64,000 nt of DNA from Geodermatophilaceae bacterium NBWT11 (GTDB taxonomy: Bacteria > Actinomycetota > Actinomycetes > Mycobacteriales > Geodermatophilaceae), in contig CP043652.1 of NCBI GenBank assembly GCA_014218215.1, positions 620,001 through 684,000 on the forward strand, given 5' to 3'. Both the position numbers and the translations under genes were made by a program. Below, in pieces: positions 40,267 to 48,723 of the stretch (the stretch's first letter is position 1; every line of letters begins with the position of its first letter). Below the pieces are notes generated by a model. It saw nothing but the letters and a program-made list of their open reading frames with translations. It searched no databases and had not been told where the DNA came from.

Positions 40267-41412
40267 TCAGCCGGCGGTGACGGTGTGCAGCCAGCCGTGG
40301 TCGTCGGCGACCCGGCCGTGCTGGACGTCGAGCAGCCGCTCGCGCAGCGCCATCGTGAGCGTGCCGGGGGTGCCGTCGCCGACGGTGAAGTCACCGGTGC
40401 GCGCCTTGACCTCGCCGACCGGGGTGATGACGGCGGCGGTGCCGCAGGCGAAGGTCTCGGTGATCGACCCGTCGGCGACGCCGGCCCGCCACTCCTCGAC
40501 GGTGAACCGGCGCTCGGTGACCGTGTGCCCCATCTCGCGGGCCACGGTGATCAGCGAGGCCCGGGTGATGCCGGGCAGGAGCGTGCCGGTGAGCTCGGGG
40601 GTGACCAGCTCGGCGTCGGCACCGGAGCCGAGGACGAAGAACAGGTTCATCCCGCCCATCTCCTCGACGTACTTCTTCTCCGTCGCGTCCAGCCAGACGA
40701 CCTGGTCGCAGCCGGCCGCGATGGCCTGCTCCTGGGCCAGCAGGCTCGCGGCGTAGTTGCCGGCGCACTTGACGTCGCCGGTGCCGCCGGGAGCGGCCCG
40801 GATGTAGTCCTCGGAGAGGTAGACCGACACCGGCTGGACCCCGCGCGGGAAGTAGGCACCGGCCGGGCTGGCGATGACGACGAACAGGTACTCCGCGGCC
40901 GGCCGGACGCCGAGGAACGGCTCGATCGCCAGCTCGTAGGGCCGGATGTAGAGCGTCTGGTCGGGGCCGGTGGGCACCCAGTCGCGGTCGGCGTCGACGA
41001 GGGCGTCGACGGCGGCCAGGAAGCCGTCACGCGGGACCGGGGGCATGGCCATCCGGACCGCGCCGCGGGCCATCCGGGCGGCGTTCTGCTCGGGCCTGAA
41101 GACCGCGACCGAGCCGTCGGGCTGGGCGTAGGCCTTGAGCCCCTCGAAGATCGACTGGGCGTAGTGCAGCGCGGCGGTGCTGGGGTCCAGCTGCAGCGGG
41201 GCGTACCCGGTCAGCTTCGCCTCGGTCCAGCCCTGCCCGGCGACGTAGCGGGCCACGACCATGTGGTCGGTGAAGACCTTGCCGAAGCCGGGGTCGGCGA
41301 GCAGCTGCTCGCGGTCGGCGGCGGACCGGCGGGGAGCCTCCTCCACCACCAGCGGCACGCCCTCGCTGAAGAGGCGAGAGGAGGCGCGGCTGTCGGTGAG
41401 CGTGTCGGTCAT
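40267..41412 (-). CDS. ilvE: IlvE, branched-chain amino acid aminotransferase
   Basis: PLP-dependent transamination of Leu, Ile and Val, 381 residues, fold type IV. The Schiff-base lysine is K215 in DVKCAGNYAASL; KYVEEMGGMNLFFV and ETFACGTAAVITPV are family hallmarks. ATG 41412 gives the standard MTDT start. However, a TAGGGT -10 hexamer at 41494-41489 precedes an in-frame GTG (41472), which would add 20 residues. The promoter sits back to back with that of the divergent hydrolase. Confidence 0.92.
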   Translation of the reverse strand: MTDTLTDSRASSRLFSEGVPLVVEEAPRRSAADREQLLADPGFGKVFTDHMVVARYVAGQGWTEAKLTGYAPLQLDPSTAALHYAQSIFEGLKAYAQPDGSVAVFRPEQNAARMARGAVRMAMPPVPRDGFLAAVDALVDADRDWVPTGPDQTLYIRPYELAIEPFLGVRPAAEYLFVVIASPAGAYFPRGVQPVSVYLSEDYIRAAPGGTGDVKCAGNYAASLLAQEQAIAAGCDQVVWLDATEKKYVEEMGGMNLFFVLGSGADAELVTPELTGTLLPGITRASLITVAREMGHTVTERRFTVEEWRAGVADGSITETFACGTAAVITPVGEVKARTGDFTVGDGTPGTLTMALRERLLDVQHGRVADDHGWLHTVTAG

Positions 41413-41527
41413 GGCTCCCACTCGGGCGGTACGGGCGGCACCGTCCGGCTGCCCGGACGACGCGTCGGGCACGGCGCCCGGCTCCTGCACCCTAGCCGCG
41501 CGACCCGTCGGGAGGAGAGCGCGCACC

Positions 41528-41533
41528 TACCCT
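41528..41533 (+). promoter_or_regulatory. Leaderless -10 element (TACCCT) of the alpha/beta hydrolase gene
   Basis: TACCCT ends exactly 6 bases before the ATG at 41540. It is divergent from the ilvE -10 (TAGGGT, 41494-41489) 33 bases away. Confidence 0.6.
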
Positions 41534-41539
41534 GGCCGC

Positions 41540-42517
41540 ATGCAGCCACCGGGTACGCCGTGGACGTCGTCCGGGGTGCGCCGGGTGCAGGTGCGGTTGC
41601 ACGGGCACGACCTCTCGGCCCGGGTCGGCGGCACCGACGGTCCGGTGCTCCTGCTGCTGCACGGGCTGCTGGGCTCGGGCGCCGCGTTCGGCCCGGCACT
41701 GGACGAGCTGGCCCGCACCCACCGGGTGGTCGCCCCGGACCTGACCGGCCACGGGGAGTCGGAGAAGCCGCCCGGGGACTACAGCCTGGGCTCCTTCGCG
41801 ACCCTGGCCCGCGACCTGCTCGTCGTGCTCGGGGTGGACGCCGCCACCGTGGTCGGACACAGCCTGGGTGGTGGCGTCGCACTCCAGTTCGCCCACCAGT
41901 TCCCGGCGATGGCGCAGCGGCTGGTGCTGGTGGACTCCGGCGGCCTGGGCCGGGACGTGAGCCCGGCGCTGCGCGCGGTCACGCTGCCCGGCGCGGAGTG
42001 GGTGCTGCCGGCGGTGTTCAACCGGTACACCCGGGCGGCCGGACGACGGGTGCTGGCCCCGCTGCAGCGCTGGACGCCGCCGGGCACCGCCCAGGTGGTC
42101 TCCGGCCTGGACACCCTGGCCGACGCCGACGCCCGGGCCGCGTTCGTGCTCACCGCCCGGGCGGTGCTGGACCTCGGCGGGCAGCGGGTCAGCGCCGCCG
42201 ACCGGGTCTACCTGGCCGAGGCCCTGCCGGTGCTCCTGGTGTGGGGCGGCAAGGACACCGTCATCCCCGCCCGGCACGCCCTCGAACTGCACGCGCTGCT
42301 GCCGGGCAGCCGGCTGGAGGTCTTCGCCGGCGCCGGGCACTTCCCGCAGGTCGACGACCCCGGCCGGTTCGCCGCCGTCGTCAGCGACTTCGTGGCGACG
42401 ACGGCGGACCGGGTGCTCGACCCCACCGAGCGCGAGGCCCGGTGGGCCGCCGCGGTGCGGGGGGCCTCGACGGTGGTCGACGCGCCGGACGTCAGGCCTT
42501 CGGCGACGCCTGGGTGA
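41540..42517 (+). CDS. Alpha/beta-fold hydrolase
   Basis: Hydrolase of 325 residues with the full triad setting: oxyanion LLLLHGLLGSGAAF, nucleophile elbow VVGHSLGGGVA (Ser near 116), acid in LVWGGKDTVIP and base in GAGHFPQVD. It resembles epoxide-hydrolase/haloperoxidase-type cytoplasmic enzymes; the substrate is not inferable. The C-terminus carries a roughly 35-residue extension (TEREARWAAAVRG and onward). The last 26 bases overlap the convergent MhuD-like gene. Confidence 0.87.
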   Translation: MQPPGTPWTSSGVRRVQVRLHGHDLSARVGGTDGPVLLLLHGLLGSGAAFGPALDELARTHRVVAPDLTGHGESEKPPGDYSLGSFATLARDLLVVLGVDAATVVGHSLGGGVALQFAHQFPAMAQRLVLVDSGGLGRDVSPALRAVTLPGAEWVLPAVFNRYTRAAGRRVLAPLQRWTPPGTAQVVSGLDTLADADARAAFVLTARAVLDLGGQRVSAADRVYLAEALPVLLVWGGKDTVIPARHALELHALLPGSRLEVFAGAGHFPQVDDPGRFAAVVSDFVATTADRVLDPTEREARWAAAVRGASTVVDAPDVRPSATPG

Positions 42518-42818
42518 CGACCTCGAAGGACCAGATGCTCGAGCCGGTGGCGGCCGGGCCCTGGCCCTCGGGGGCGTTGCGCGCCTGCGCGTGACCGCGG
42601 GCGAAGTCCTGGCCGTTCTGCCAGGCCTCGAAGTCGGCCTCGCTGCGCCAGCGGGTGTAGACGAGGTAGGAGTCGGTGCCCTCGACCGGGCGCAGCAGCT
42701 CGAACCACTCGAACCCGTCGGAGGACTCGACCGCCCCGGCCCGGTTGCTGAAACGCTCCTCCAGTCGCTCGCGGGCCTCGGCGGGCACGGTCAGCACGTT
42801 GATCTTCACGACGCTCAT
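42492..42818 (-). CDS. mhuD: MhuD-like heme-degrading monooxygenase (ABM fold)
   Basis: Small ferredoxin-like (antibiotic biosynthesis monooxygenase) protein of 108 residues. It resembles M. tuberculosis MhuD along its length: MSVVKINVLTVP, RF-NRAGAVE-S-GF, LLRPV-G-, and W-S---F-AW. The heme-site residues Asn7, Trp66 and the axial-type His76 are in the expected places. This predicts heme binding and ring opening to release iron, mycobilin-style, without CO. No heme importer is nearby. Identification as MhuD rather than a generic ABM protein rests on recalled sequence similarity. Confidence 0.8.
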   Translation of the reverse strand: MSVVKINVLTVPAEARERLEERFSNRAGAVESSDGFEWFELLRPVEGTDSYLVYTRWRSEADFEAWQNGQDFARGHAQARNAPEGQGPAATGSSIWSFEVVTQASPKA

Positions 42819-42861
42819 GCCCCCGAGTCTGCCCACCCGCCGCGCCCACGACACTGGGGCG

Positions 42862-43536
42862 GTGACCGAGAACCGCACCGCCGACGTCGGCGTCGCCCGG
42901 CTGGACGTCGACCGCGCCGCCCGCACCGGCACCCCCGAGGTGGTCTACGCCGAGGGCAAGACCCCGGCGCAGACCGTCACCTGCCTGGCCGGCCTGCTCG
43001 ACGCCGGCGCCCCGCTGGCCTGGGCCACCCGGGTCTCCCCCGCCACCGCGGCCGCGGTGCTCGAGCGCTGGCCCGGGGCGCACGTCGACCCGGTCGCCCG
43101 CGTGGCCCGGGTGGGCACCGTGCCGCCGCCGGTCGGCGAGGTGCTCGTCCTGACCGCCGGGACGTCGGACGACGCGGTGGCCGCCGAGGTGGCCGCGACC
43201 CTCACGGCCAGCGGCGTGGGCTGCCGGCGGGTGGACGACGTGGGCGTCGCCGGCATCCACCGGGTGCTCGCGGTGGCCCCGGACCTCGCCCGGGCCGACG
43301 CGGTGGTCGTCGTGGCCGGCATGGACGGCGCGCTGCCCAGCGTGGTGGCCGGGCTGACCGACCGGCTGGTCGTCGCCGTCCCCACGTCGGTGGGCTACGG
43401 CGCGGCCTTCGACGGGCTGGCCGCGCTGCTGACCATGCTCACCGCCTGCGCCCCGGGGGTGCTGGTGGTCAACATCGACAACGGGTTCGGCGCCGGGGTG
43501 GCCGCGGCGCGGATCGCCCGCTCGGCTCAGCGGTAG
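42862..43536 (+). CDS. larB: LarB, nickel-pincer cofactor biosynthesis carboxylase
   Basis: Carboxylates and hydrolyses nicotinic acid adenine dinucleotide in nickel-pincer nucleotide synthesis. The 224-residue protein is AIR-carboxylase-related, with VVVAGMDGALPSVVAGL, VAVPTSVGYGA and the C-terminal NIDNGFGAGVAAARIAR diagnostic of LarB. The start GTG is 6 bases after GACACT, a weak leaderless -10. larE converges on it and overlaps by 10 bases. larC and a LarA-type racemase are not in this window. Confidence 0.9.
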   Translation: MTENRTADVGVARLDVDRAARTGTPEVVYAEGKTPAQTVTCLAGLLDAGAPLAWATRVSPATAAAVLERWPGAHVDPVARVARVGTVPPPVGEVLVLTAGTSDDAVAAEVAATLTASGVGCRRVDDVGVAGIHRVLAVAPDLARADAVVVVAGMDGALPSVVAGLTDRLVVAVPTSVGYGAAFDGLAALLTMLTACAPGVLVVNIDNGFGAGVAAARIARSAQR

Positions 43537-44366
43537 CGGGCGGGGTCGGCCAGCAGCTCGTTCATCGAGCCGGACCGGAAGCCGCGGGGGTCGAGCTCGA
43601 CGGTGTCGAACCCGCGCACCACCGCCAGCAGCTCGGGACCGACCAGCGGGACCAGCTGCGCGTCGAGCTCCACCCGGGCCCGGTCGCCGAGGTCGCGCAC
43701 CCGCAGGTCGCGCACGGTCAGCCCGGCGTCGGCCAGCGCCAGCCGCAGCGCCACCTCGGCGGCCTCCACCCGGGCCAGCCGGGGCGCCGACACCGGCACC
43801 CCGTAGGCGATCCGGCTGGCCAGGCACGCGGCGGCCGGCTTGTCGGCCAGCGGGAGACCCCAGGCGCGGGCGGCGGCGCGGACGTCGGCCTTGGTCATCC
43901 CCGCGTCGGCCAGCGGGGTGCGCGCCCGGCGTTCGGCGGCGGCCCGGATGCCCGGCCGGAAGCCGGCCACGACGTCGTCGGCGTTGGTGCCGGTGGCCAC
44001 GTCGGCGATGCCCAGCTCGGTGGCCAGCGGCCGGAGGGTGTCCATCAGCTCGGCCTTGCAGGAGAAGCACCGGGCCCCGCTGTTGGCCACGTAGTCGGGC
44101 CGGGCGAGCTCGTCGGTCGAGGGCTCCTCGTGCCGCACCCCGAGGCCGGCGGCGAAGGCCCGTGCCGCCGTCCGCTCGGCGGCGGGCAGGGACGCCGAGA
44201 CCGCGGTGGCGGCGACCACCCGGTCGGCGCCCAGGGCCCGGACGGCGGCGGCCAGCACCACGCCGGAGTCCACCCCGCCGGAGAACGCCACCAGGACGGC
44301 GGGCATCGACCCGAGGTCGGCGTGCAGGGCCGCGACCCGGTCGGCGACGATCTGCTCCAGCACCAC
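43527..44366 (-). CDS. larE: LarE, ATP-dependent sacrificial sulfur transferase
   Basis: PP-loop enzyme that adds sulfur to the pyridinium carboxylates of the nickel-pincer cofactor, 279 residues. AFSGGVDSGV (residues 27-36) is the PP-loop, and RCFSCKAEL lies near 99-107. Cys181 in ACLASRIAYG aligns with the sacrificial Cys of Lactobacillus LarE, so the enzyme probably gives up its own sulfur. GTG 44366 was chosen, with a second GTG next to it; the longer upstream frame is the antisense of the DMT gene. It is convergent with larB. Confidence 0.9.
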   Translation of the reverse strand: MVLEQIVADRVAALHADLGSMPAVLVAFSGGVDSGVVLAAAVRALGADRVVAATAVSASLPAAERTAARAFAAGLGVRHEEPSTDELARPDYVANSGARCFSCKAELMDTLRPLATELGIADVATGTNADDVVAGFRPGIRAAAERRARTPLADAGMTKADVRAAARAWGLPLADKPAAACLASRIAYGVPVSAPRLARVEAAEVALRLALADAGLTVRDLRVRDLGDRARVELDAQLVPLVGPELLAVVRGFDTVELDPRGFRSGSMNELLADPARYR

Positions 44367-44397
44367 GCCTTCGAGGGTGTCACGGACGGGAGTGGGT

Positions 44398-45219
44398 GTG
44401 ACGGTCTGGTTCGTGCTCGCCGCGGTCGCGGCGATGGTCGTGAACAGCGCCGCGTCGCTCCTGGAGGCCGAGGGCAGTCGGCGGGTGCGGCCCGGGCGGC
44501 CGGTGTGGACCCAACCGGTCTGGGTCGGCGGTCTGCTGCTGGACGCGACGGGCTGGGTGCTGTCGGTGGTGGCCCTGCGCGGGCTGCCGGTCGTGACCGT
44601 GCAGTCGGTGCTGGCCGGGGCCGTGGCGGTGACCACGGTCGCCGGGCAGCGGGGCCGCCCCGGTGGGCTGCCCGCGCGGCAGCTGGCCGGGGTGGTCGCC
44701 GTCGTCCTCGGGCTGGTGGTGGTCGCGCTGTCGGCGCAGCCGGGCCGGGCCGCGGCGCTGCCCCCGGCCGCGGTCCCCGTGCTGCTCGGCGCGGCGCTGC
44801 TGTGTCTGCTGGCGCTGGAGCCGGTGCGCCGCTCGGTGCACCCGCTGCGGATCGCCGCGCTGGCCGGGCTCGCCTACGGCGGGGTGGCGCTGTCGGTGCG
44901 CGCGTTGCACGTGCGCTCGGGGGTGTGGGCCAGCGTGCTGGAGCTGGCCGCGGAGCCGCTGGCCTACGCCGTGCTGGTGTTCGGCCTCTGCGGCACCCTC
45001 TGGCTGGCCGCGGCGCTGCGGTACGGGGTGGTCGGCACGGTGAGCGCGGTGCAGTCGGTGACCCAGGTGGTGGTGCCCGGCCTGATCGGGCTGGTGCTGC
45101 TCGGTGACCGGGTGCGACCGGGGTGGGTGCCCGCCCTGGGGCTCGGTCTGGTGCTCACCGTGGCCGGGGTCGCCGTGCTGGCCCGGGCCACAGCGCTCAG
45201 GCCGGGAAGCCCACGCTGA
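44398..45219 (+). CDS. DMT/EamA-type membrane transporter
   Basis: Integral membrane protein of 273 residues with about nine hydrophobic segments, from VWFVLAAVAAMVVNSAASLL to VPALGLGLVLTVAGVAVLA. Two-fold internal similarity and the LLLDATGWVLSVVALRGLPVVTVQSVLAGAVAVT stretch (broken by short loops) suit the drug/metabolite transporter superfamily. Substrate unknown. It is divergent from larE by 31 bases and overlaps truB by 23 bases at its end. Confidence 0.78.
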   Translation: MTVWFVLAAVAAMVVNSAASLLEAEGSRRVRPGRPVWTQPVWVGGLLLDATGWVLSVVALRGLPVVTVQSVLAGAVAVTTVAGQRGRPGGLPARQLAGVVAVVLGLVVVALSAQPGRAAALPPAAVPVLLGAALLCLLALEPVRRSVHPLRIAALAGLAYGGVALSVRALHVRSGVWASVLELAAEPLAYAVLVFGLCGTLWLAAALRYGVVGTVSAVQSVTQVVVPGLIGLVLLGDRVRPGWVPALGLGLVLTVAGVAVLARATALRPGSPR

Positions 45220-46111
45220 CCCGGGCGGTCGACCCCGCGTCCTCGACCAGGGCGACCAGCCGGCCGTCGGGCGCGACGGCGGCGTGCAGCCCGGGCGCAC
45301 CGGAGGCCGGGACCCGCTTGCCGTGGCCCAGGTCGACCGCCTCGGCCGCGGTCACCGGCCGCTCGGGGAAGACCGCGGTGGCCGCGGCGGTGAGCGGGAC
45401 GAACCCGGGCCCCTCCCCCGCGAGCAGCGCGGCCGCGGCCTCCTCCACGACGAGCGCGCGCGCCTGGTCGAAGGGACCCGAGCGGGTGCGGCGCAGCGCG
45501 GTGAGGTGCCCCCCGACGCCGAGCAGCGCCCCGGCGTCCCGGGCGATGGCCCGCACGTAGGTGCCGGTGGAGCAGGTGACGGTGACGTCGACGTCGACCA
45601 GGTCCGGTGTCGGGCGCTCGATGCGGTGCACCTCGAGGGCGTGCACGACGACCGAGCGGGCGGTGAGCTCGAACTCCTCCCCCGCTCGCACCCGGTCGTA
45701 GGAGCGCACGCCGTCGACCTTGACCGCGCTCACCGACGAGGGCACCTGCTGCAGCGGCCCGGTCTGCGCGGCCAGGGCAGCCCGGACCTCCTCGTCGGTG
45801 AGGTGCCCGGCCGGCGTCGTCACCAGCACGTCGCCCTCCCGGTCGTCGGTGACCGTGGTCTGCCCGAGGCGGACGGTGGCCTCGTAGGTCTTGTCGTTGC
45901 CGGACAGGTGGCCCAGCAGCCGGGTCGCCGCCCCGACCCCGAGCACCAGCACGCCGGTGGCCATCGGGTCCAGCGTGCCGGCGTGCCCGACCTTGCGGAC
46001 GCTCAACGCGCGCCGGGCCCGGGCGACCACGTCGTGGGAGGTCATGCCCGGCCCCTTGTCGACGACCAGCAGCCCGGGGGCGACGTCGGCGTCGGGCTTC
46101 CGCGGACTCAT
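45197..46111 (-). CDS. truB: TruB, tRNA pseudouridine-55 synthase
   Basis: Makes pseudouridine 55 in tRNA, 304 residues. GLLVVDKGPGMTSHDVV and HAGTLDPMATGVL are hallmarks; Asp48 is catalytic. YVRAIARDAG and the C-terminal PUA-like part follow. ATG 46111, 14 bases after the MATE stop, gives the usual length; an upstream start at 46165 overlaps the MATE gene and adds unrelated residues. ribF, the normal downstream partner, is 5 kb away. Confidence 0.93.
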   Translation of the reverse strand: MSPRKPDADVAPGLLVVDKGPGMTSHDVVARARRALSVRKVGHAGTLDPMATGVLVLGVGAATRLLGHLSGNDKTYEATVRLGQTTVTDDREGDVLVTTPAGHLTDEEVRAALAAQTGPLQQVPSSVSAVKVDGVRSYDRVRAGEEFELTARSVVVHALEVHRIERPTPDLVDVDVTVTCSTGTYVRAIARDAGALLGVGGHLTALRRTRSGPFDQARALVVEEAAAALLAGEGPGFVPLTAAATAVFPERPVTAAEAVDLGHGKRVPASGAPGLHAAVAPDGRLVALVEDAGSTARVSVGFPA

Positions 46112-46124
46112 GGGTGCACCACGC

Positions 46125-47420
46125 TCATGCCCCCACCGTGACAGAGGCGCGCGTCCACCGGTCACCCAGCACCCGGACGACGACGGCGACCAGCCGCAGC
46201 GCGATGAACAGGGTCAGCCCGCTCCACACCCCGGCCAGCCCCCAGCCCAGCGGCACCGACAGCAACGAGAGCGGCACGAACCCGACCAGGGCCGCCCCGA
46301 TGGTCACCGTGCGCAGGTAGCCGACGTCCCCGGCGCCCATGAGCACGCCGTCCAGGGCGAAGACCACCCCGGCCAGCGGCTGCATCAGGGCCAGGAACCA
46401 CCAGACGACGGCGGCCTGGGCGAGCACCGCGGGGTCGTCGGTGAACACCCCCGGCAGCACCGGTCGCACGGCGAGGAGAACGGCGGCGACCAGCACCCCG
46501 GTGCCCAGCCCCCACCAGACGACCCGCAGGGCGGTGGCGCGTGCCTCGGCGACCCGGCCGGCACCCAGGGCCTGACCGACCAGGGTCTGCGCGGCAACGG
46601 CGTAGGCGTCGAGCACGAGGGCCAGGAACAGCCAGAGCTGCAGGGCGATCTGGTGCGCCCCGAGCTCGGCGGTGCTCGAGCGGGCCACCACCCCGGCAGC
46701 GGTGGCGAAGGCCGCCTGCAGCACGAACGCCCGCAGCAGGAGGTCCCGGCCGATGACCAGCTGCACCCCGAGAGCCCGCGGACGGGGGCGCCACGCGACC
46801 CGCTCGGAGGCCAGCGAGCGGAGGAAGAGCAGCGCGGTCACGGTCTGGCCGGCGACGTTGGCCCAGGCCGAGCCGACCAGGCCCATGCCCGCGGTGTAGA
46901 CCAGCAGCGGGTTGAGCACCAGGGACAGCAGGCTGCCGGCCAGCACGAAGACCACCGGGCGGCGCAGCTCCTGCACCCCGCGCAGCCAGCCGTTCCCGGC
47001 GAGGGACACCAGCAGCAGCGGCAGACCCAGCGAGGCGATCCGCAGCCAGCCCTCGGCCGCGGTGGCGACCGGCCCGGCGCCGCCGGCGAGCAGCCGGGTG
47101 AGCGGACCGGCGGCGAGCTGGAAGCCCATCGTCACGACCACGCCGATCCCGAGCGCCAGCCAGGTGGCCTGCACGCCCTCGGCGACGGCGCCCGCCCGGT
47201 CCCCGGCGCCGGCTCGGCGGGCGGCGCGGGCGGTGGTGCCGTAGGCCAGGAAGTTCAGCAGCGCGGCGGCCCAGGCGAGCAGACCCCCGCCGACGGCCAG
47301 CCCGCCCAGCGCCGTCGTCCCGAGGTTGCCGACGACGGCGGTGTCCACCAGCAGGTACAGCGGCTCGGCGGCCAGCACGACCAGCGCCGGGAGCGCCAGG
47401 GAGGGGACCGACCTGCTCAC
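46125..47420 (-). CDS. MATE family efflux transporter (DinF-like)
   Basis: Twelve-helix cation-coupled exporter, 431 residues. Marks include LAAEPLYLLVDTAVVGNLGT at the N-terminus and two bundles related by pseudo-symmetry (LNFLAYGTTARAARRAGAGD and LDAYAVAAQTLVGQALGAG). It is the counterpart of M. tuberculosis dinF next to the nrnA homologue. The GTG start overlaps the nrnA stop by 4 bases. Confidence 0.9.
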   Translation of the reverse strand: MSRSVPSLALPALVVLAAEPLYLLVDTAVVGNLGTTALGGLAVGGGLLAWAAALLNFLAYGTTARAARRAGAGDRAGAVAEGVQATWLALGIGVVVTMGFQLAAGPLTRLLAGGAGPVATAAEGWLRIASLGLPLLLVSLAGNGWLRGVQELRRPVVFVLAGSLLSLVLNPLLVYTAGMGLVGSAWANVAGQTVTALLFLRSLASERVAWRPRPRALGVQLVIGRDLLLRAFVLQAAFATAAGVVARSSTAELGAHQIALQLWLFLALVLDAYAVAAQTLVGQALGAGRVAEARATALRVVWWGLGTGVLVAAVLLAVRPVLPGVFTDDPAVLAQAAVVWWFLALMQPLAGVVFALDGVLMGAGDVGYLRTVTIGAALVGFVPLSLLSVPLGWGLAGVWSGLTLFIALRLVAVVVRVLGDRWTRASVTVGA

Positions 47421-48397
47421 AGCGCAGCGCGGATCGCGGCGACCGTCTCCTCGAGGTCGCGGTGGGAGGTGAAGCCCGCGGCCATCCGGTGCCCACCACC
47501 GCCCAGGGACTGGGCCACCGCCGAGACGTCGGTGCCGCCCCGGGACCGCAGCGACACCGACCAGCTGCCGTCCGCGGCACCCTTGAGCACGCAGGCCACG
47601 TCGGCCTCCTGCGCCGAGCGGACGACGTCCACCAGCGCCTCGAGCTGGTCGGCAGCCAGGCCGTGCTCCGCGGCCTCGGCGACCGTGGCCCAGGTCCAGA
47701 CCAGGCCCGCGCCGGTGTCGGGTTCGAGCACCGCGCGTCCGGTCGCGGTCGACAGCAGCCCCAGCCAGCCGAAGGGCGCGGTGTCGAAGAGCCGCTGGCT
47801 GATCCGGGCGTGGTCGATGCCGGTGTCCAGCAGCCGGGCCGCCAGGTGGTGCGTGCCGGGCGCGGTGTTGCCGAACCGGAAGGACCCGGTGTCGGCGGCG
47901 AGCCCGGCGTACAGGCAGGTGGCGAGCGTGGCGTCCAGCGGGACGCCGAGGCCGTCGAGCAGGTCGGCGACCAGCGCGACGGTGGCCGCGGCGTCGGGGT
48001 CGATCAGCGTGACGTGGCCGAAGCCGGGGTTGGAGGCGTGGTGGTCGACCACCAGGGACGCCGGGGCGGCCAGCAGCACCGGCCCGACGTCGCCGAGGCG
48101 TCGCAGGTCAGCGGCGTCCAGGCTGACCACCAGGTCGGGGTCGGCGGGCAGCCGGTCGCTGGGCACCAGGGCGTCGGTCCCGGGCAGCCACCCCAGCGAG
48201 GCCGGCAGCACGAAGGGCGCCGGGAAGGTCGCGGTCACCCGTGCCCCGCGCCGGCGGAGTCCCTCGGCCAGGGCCAGCGTGCTGCCCAGCGCGTCCGCGT
48301 CGGGCTGCACGTGCCCCGACAGCACCACGGTCGCGCCGTCGTCGGCGGCGCGGGTGAGCAGCGCGACGGCGGCATCGAGGGCGCCGACCGGGGCCAC
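47417..48397 (-). CDS. nrnA: NrnA, DHH nanoRNase/pAp phosphatase
   Basis: Degrades 2-5 nt RNA oligomers and 3'-phosphoadenosine 5'-phosphate; probably also cyclic-dinucleotide intermediates. 326 residues from GTG 48397. The DHH domain has GHVQPDADALGS (H29, D33, D35) and VVDHHAS (D118-H120); the DHHA1 domain ends with GGGGHRMAAGF. It is part of the infB-rbfA operon as in other actinobacteria. Confidence 0.92.
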   Translation of the reverse strand: MAPVGALDAAVALLTRAADDGATVVLSGHVQPDADALGSTLALAEGLRRRGARVTATFPAPFVLPASLGWLPGTDALVPSDRLPADPDLVVSLDAADLRRLGDVGPVLLAAPASLVVDHHASNPGFGHVTLIDPDAAATVALVADLLDGLGVPLDATLATCLYAGLAADTGSFRFGNTAPGTHHLAARLLDTGIDHARISQRLFDTAPFGWLGLLSTATGRAVLEPDTGAGLVWTWATVAEAAEHGLAADQLEALVDVVRSAQEADVACVLKGAADGSWSVSLRSRGGTDVSAVAQSLGGGGHRMAAGFTSHRDLEETVAAIRAAL

Positions 48398-48402
48398 CGG
48401 GG

Positions 48403-48723
48403 TCAGCTGTCGGTGGGGCCGAGGTCGGCCACCGGCACCTCGTCGGGCTCCTCGCCCGGTGATCCGCCGGCGACCGGGATGGCCGGGCCGCCGTCGGAGG
48501 GCTCGTCGGCGGCGATCGAGGCGGCGTTCGCGTCGGTGGCCGGATCGGCGTCCCCTGCCATGCCCTGCTTGCCGCCGGCGGTCGGGTCGGCGGAGTCGGG
48601 GCTGCCGGCCTGGTCACCGGGCACGCTGCGCCCACCCAGGGTCGACTCGGGCTGGGACTCCGCCGGGGTGTTCGGGTCCGGGTCGACGGCCTCGGTCGCG
48701 GCGCGGTCCTGGGGCTCGGTCAC
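48403..48723 (-). CDS. Acidic, disordered hypothetical protein
   Basis: Protein of 106 residues with no predicted secondary structure: rich in Pro, Asp, Glu, Gly, Ser and Ala, with almost no hydrophobic residues. It has no domain I recognise. It is coupled to rbfA by a GTGA overlap and ends 5 bases before nrnA, so it is probably translated. The GTG start is forced by the overlap. It may be a lineage-specific insert; it could act as a ribosome or RNase accessory peptide, but nothing in the sequence shows that. Confidence 0.6.
   Translation of the reverse strand: MTEPQDRAATEAVDPDPNTPAESQPESTLGGRSVPGDQAGSPDSADPTAGGKQGMAGDADPATDANAASIAADEPSDGGPAIPVAGGSPGEEPDEVPVADLGPTDS

Noticed and set aside
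42676-42861. Longer larB start upstream of 42862
   Set aside because: The extension is antisense to the MhuD-like gene; GTG 42862 gives the usual LarB N-terminus.
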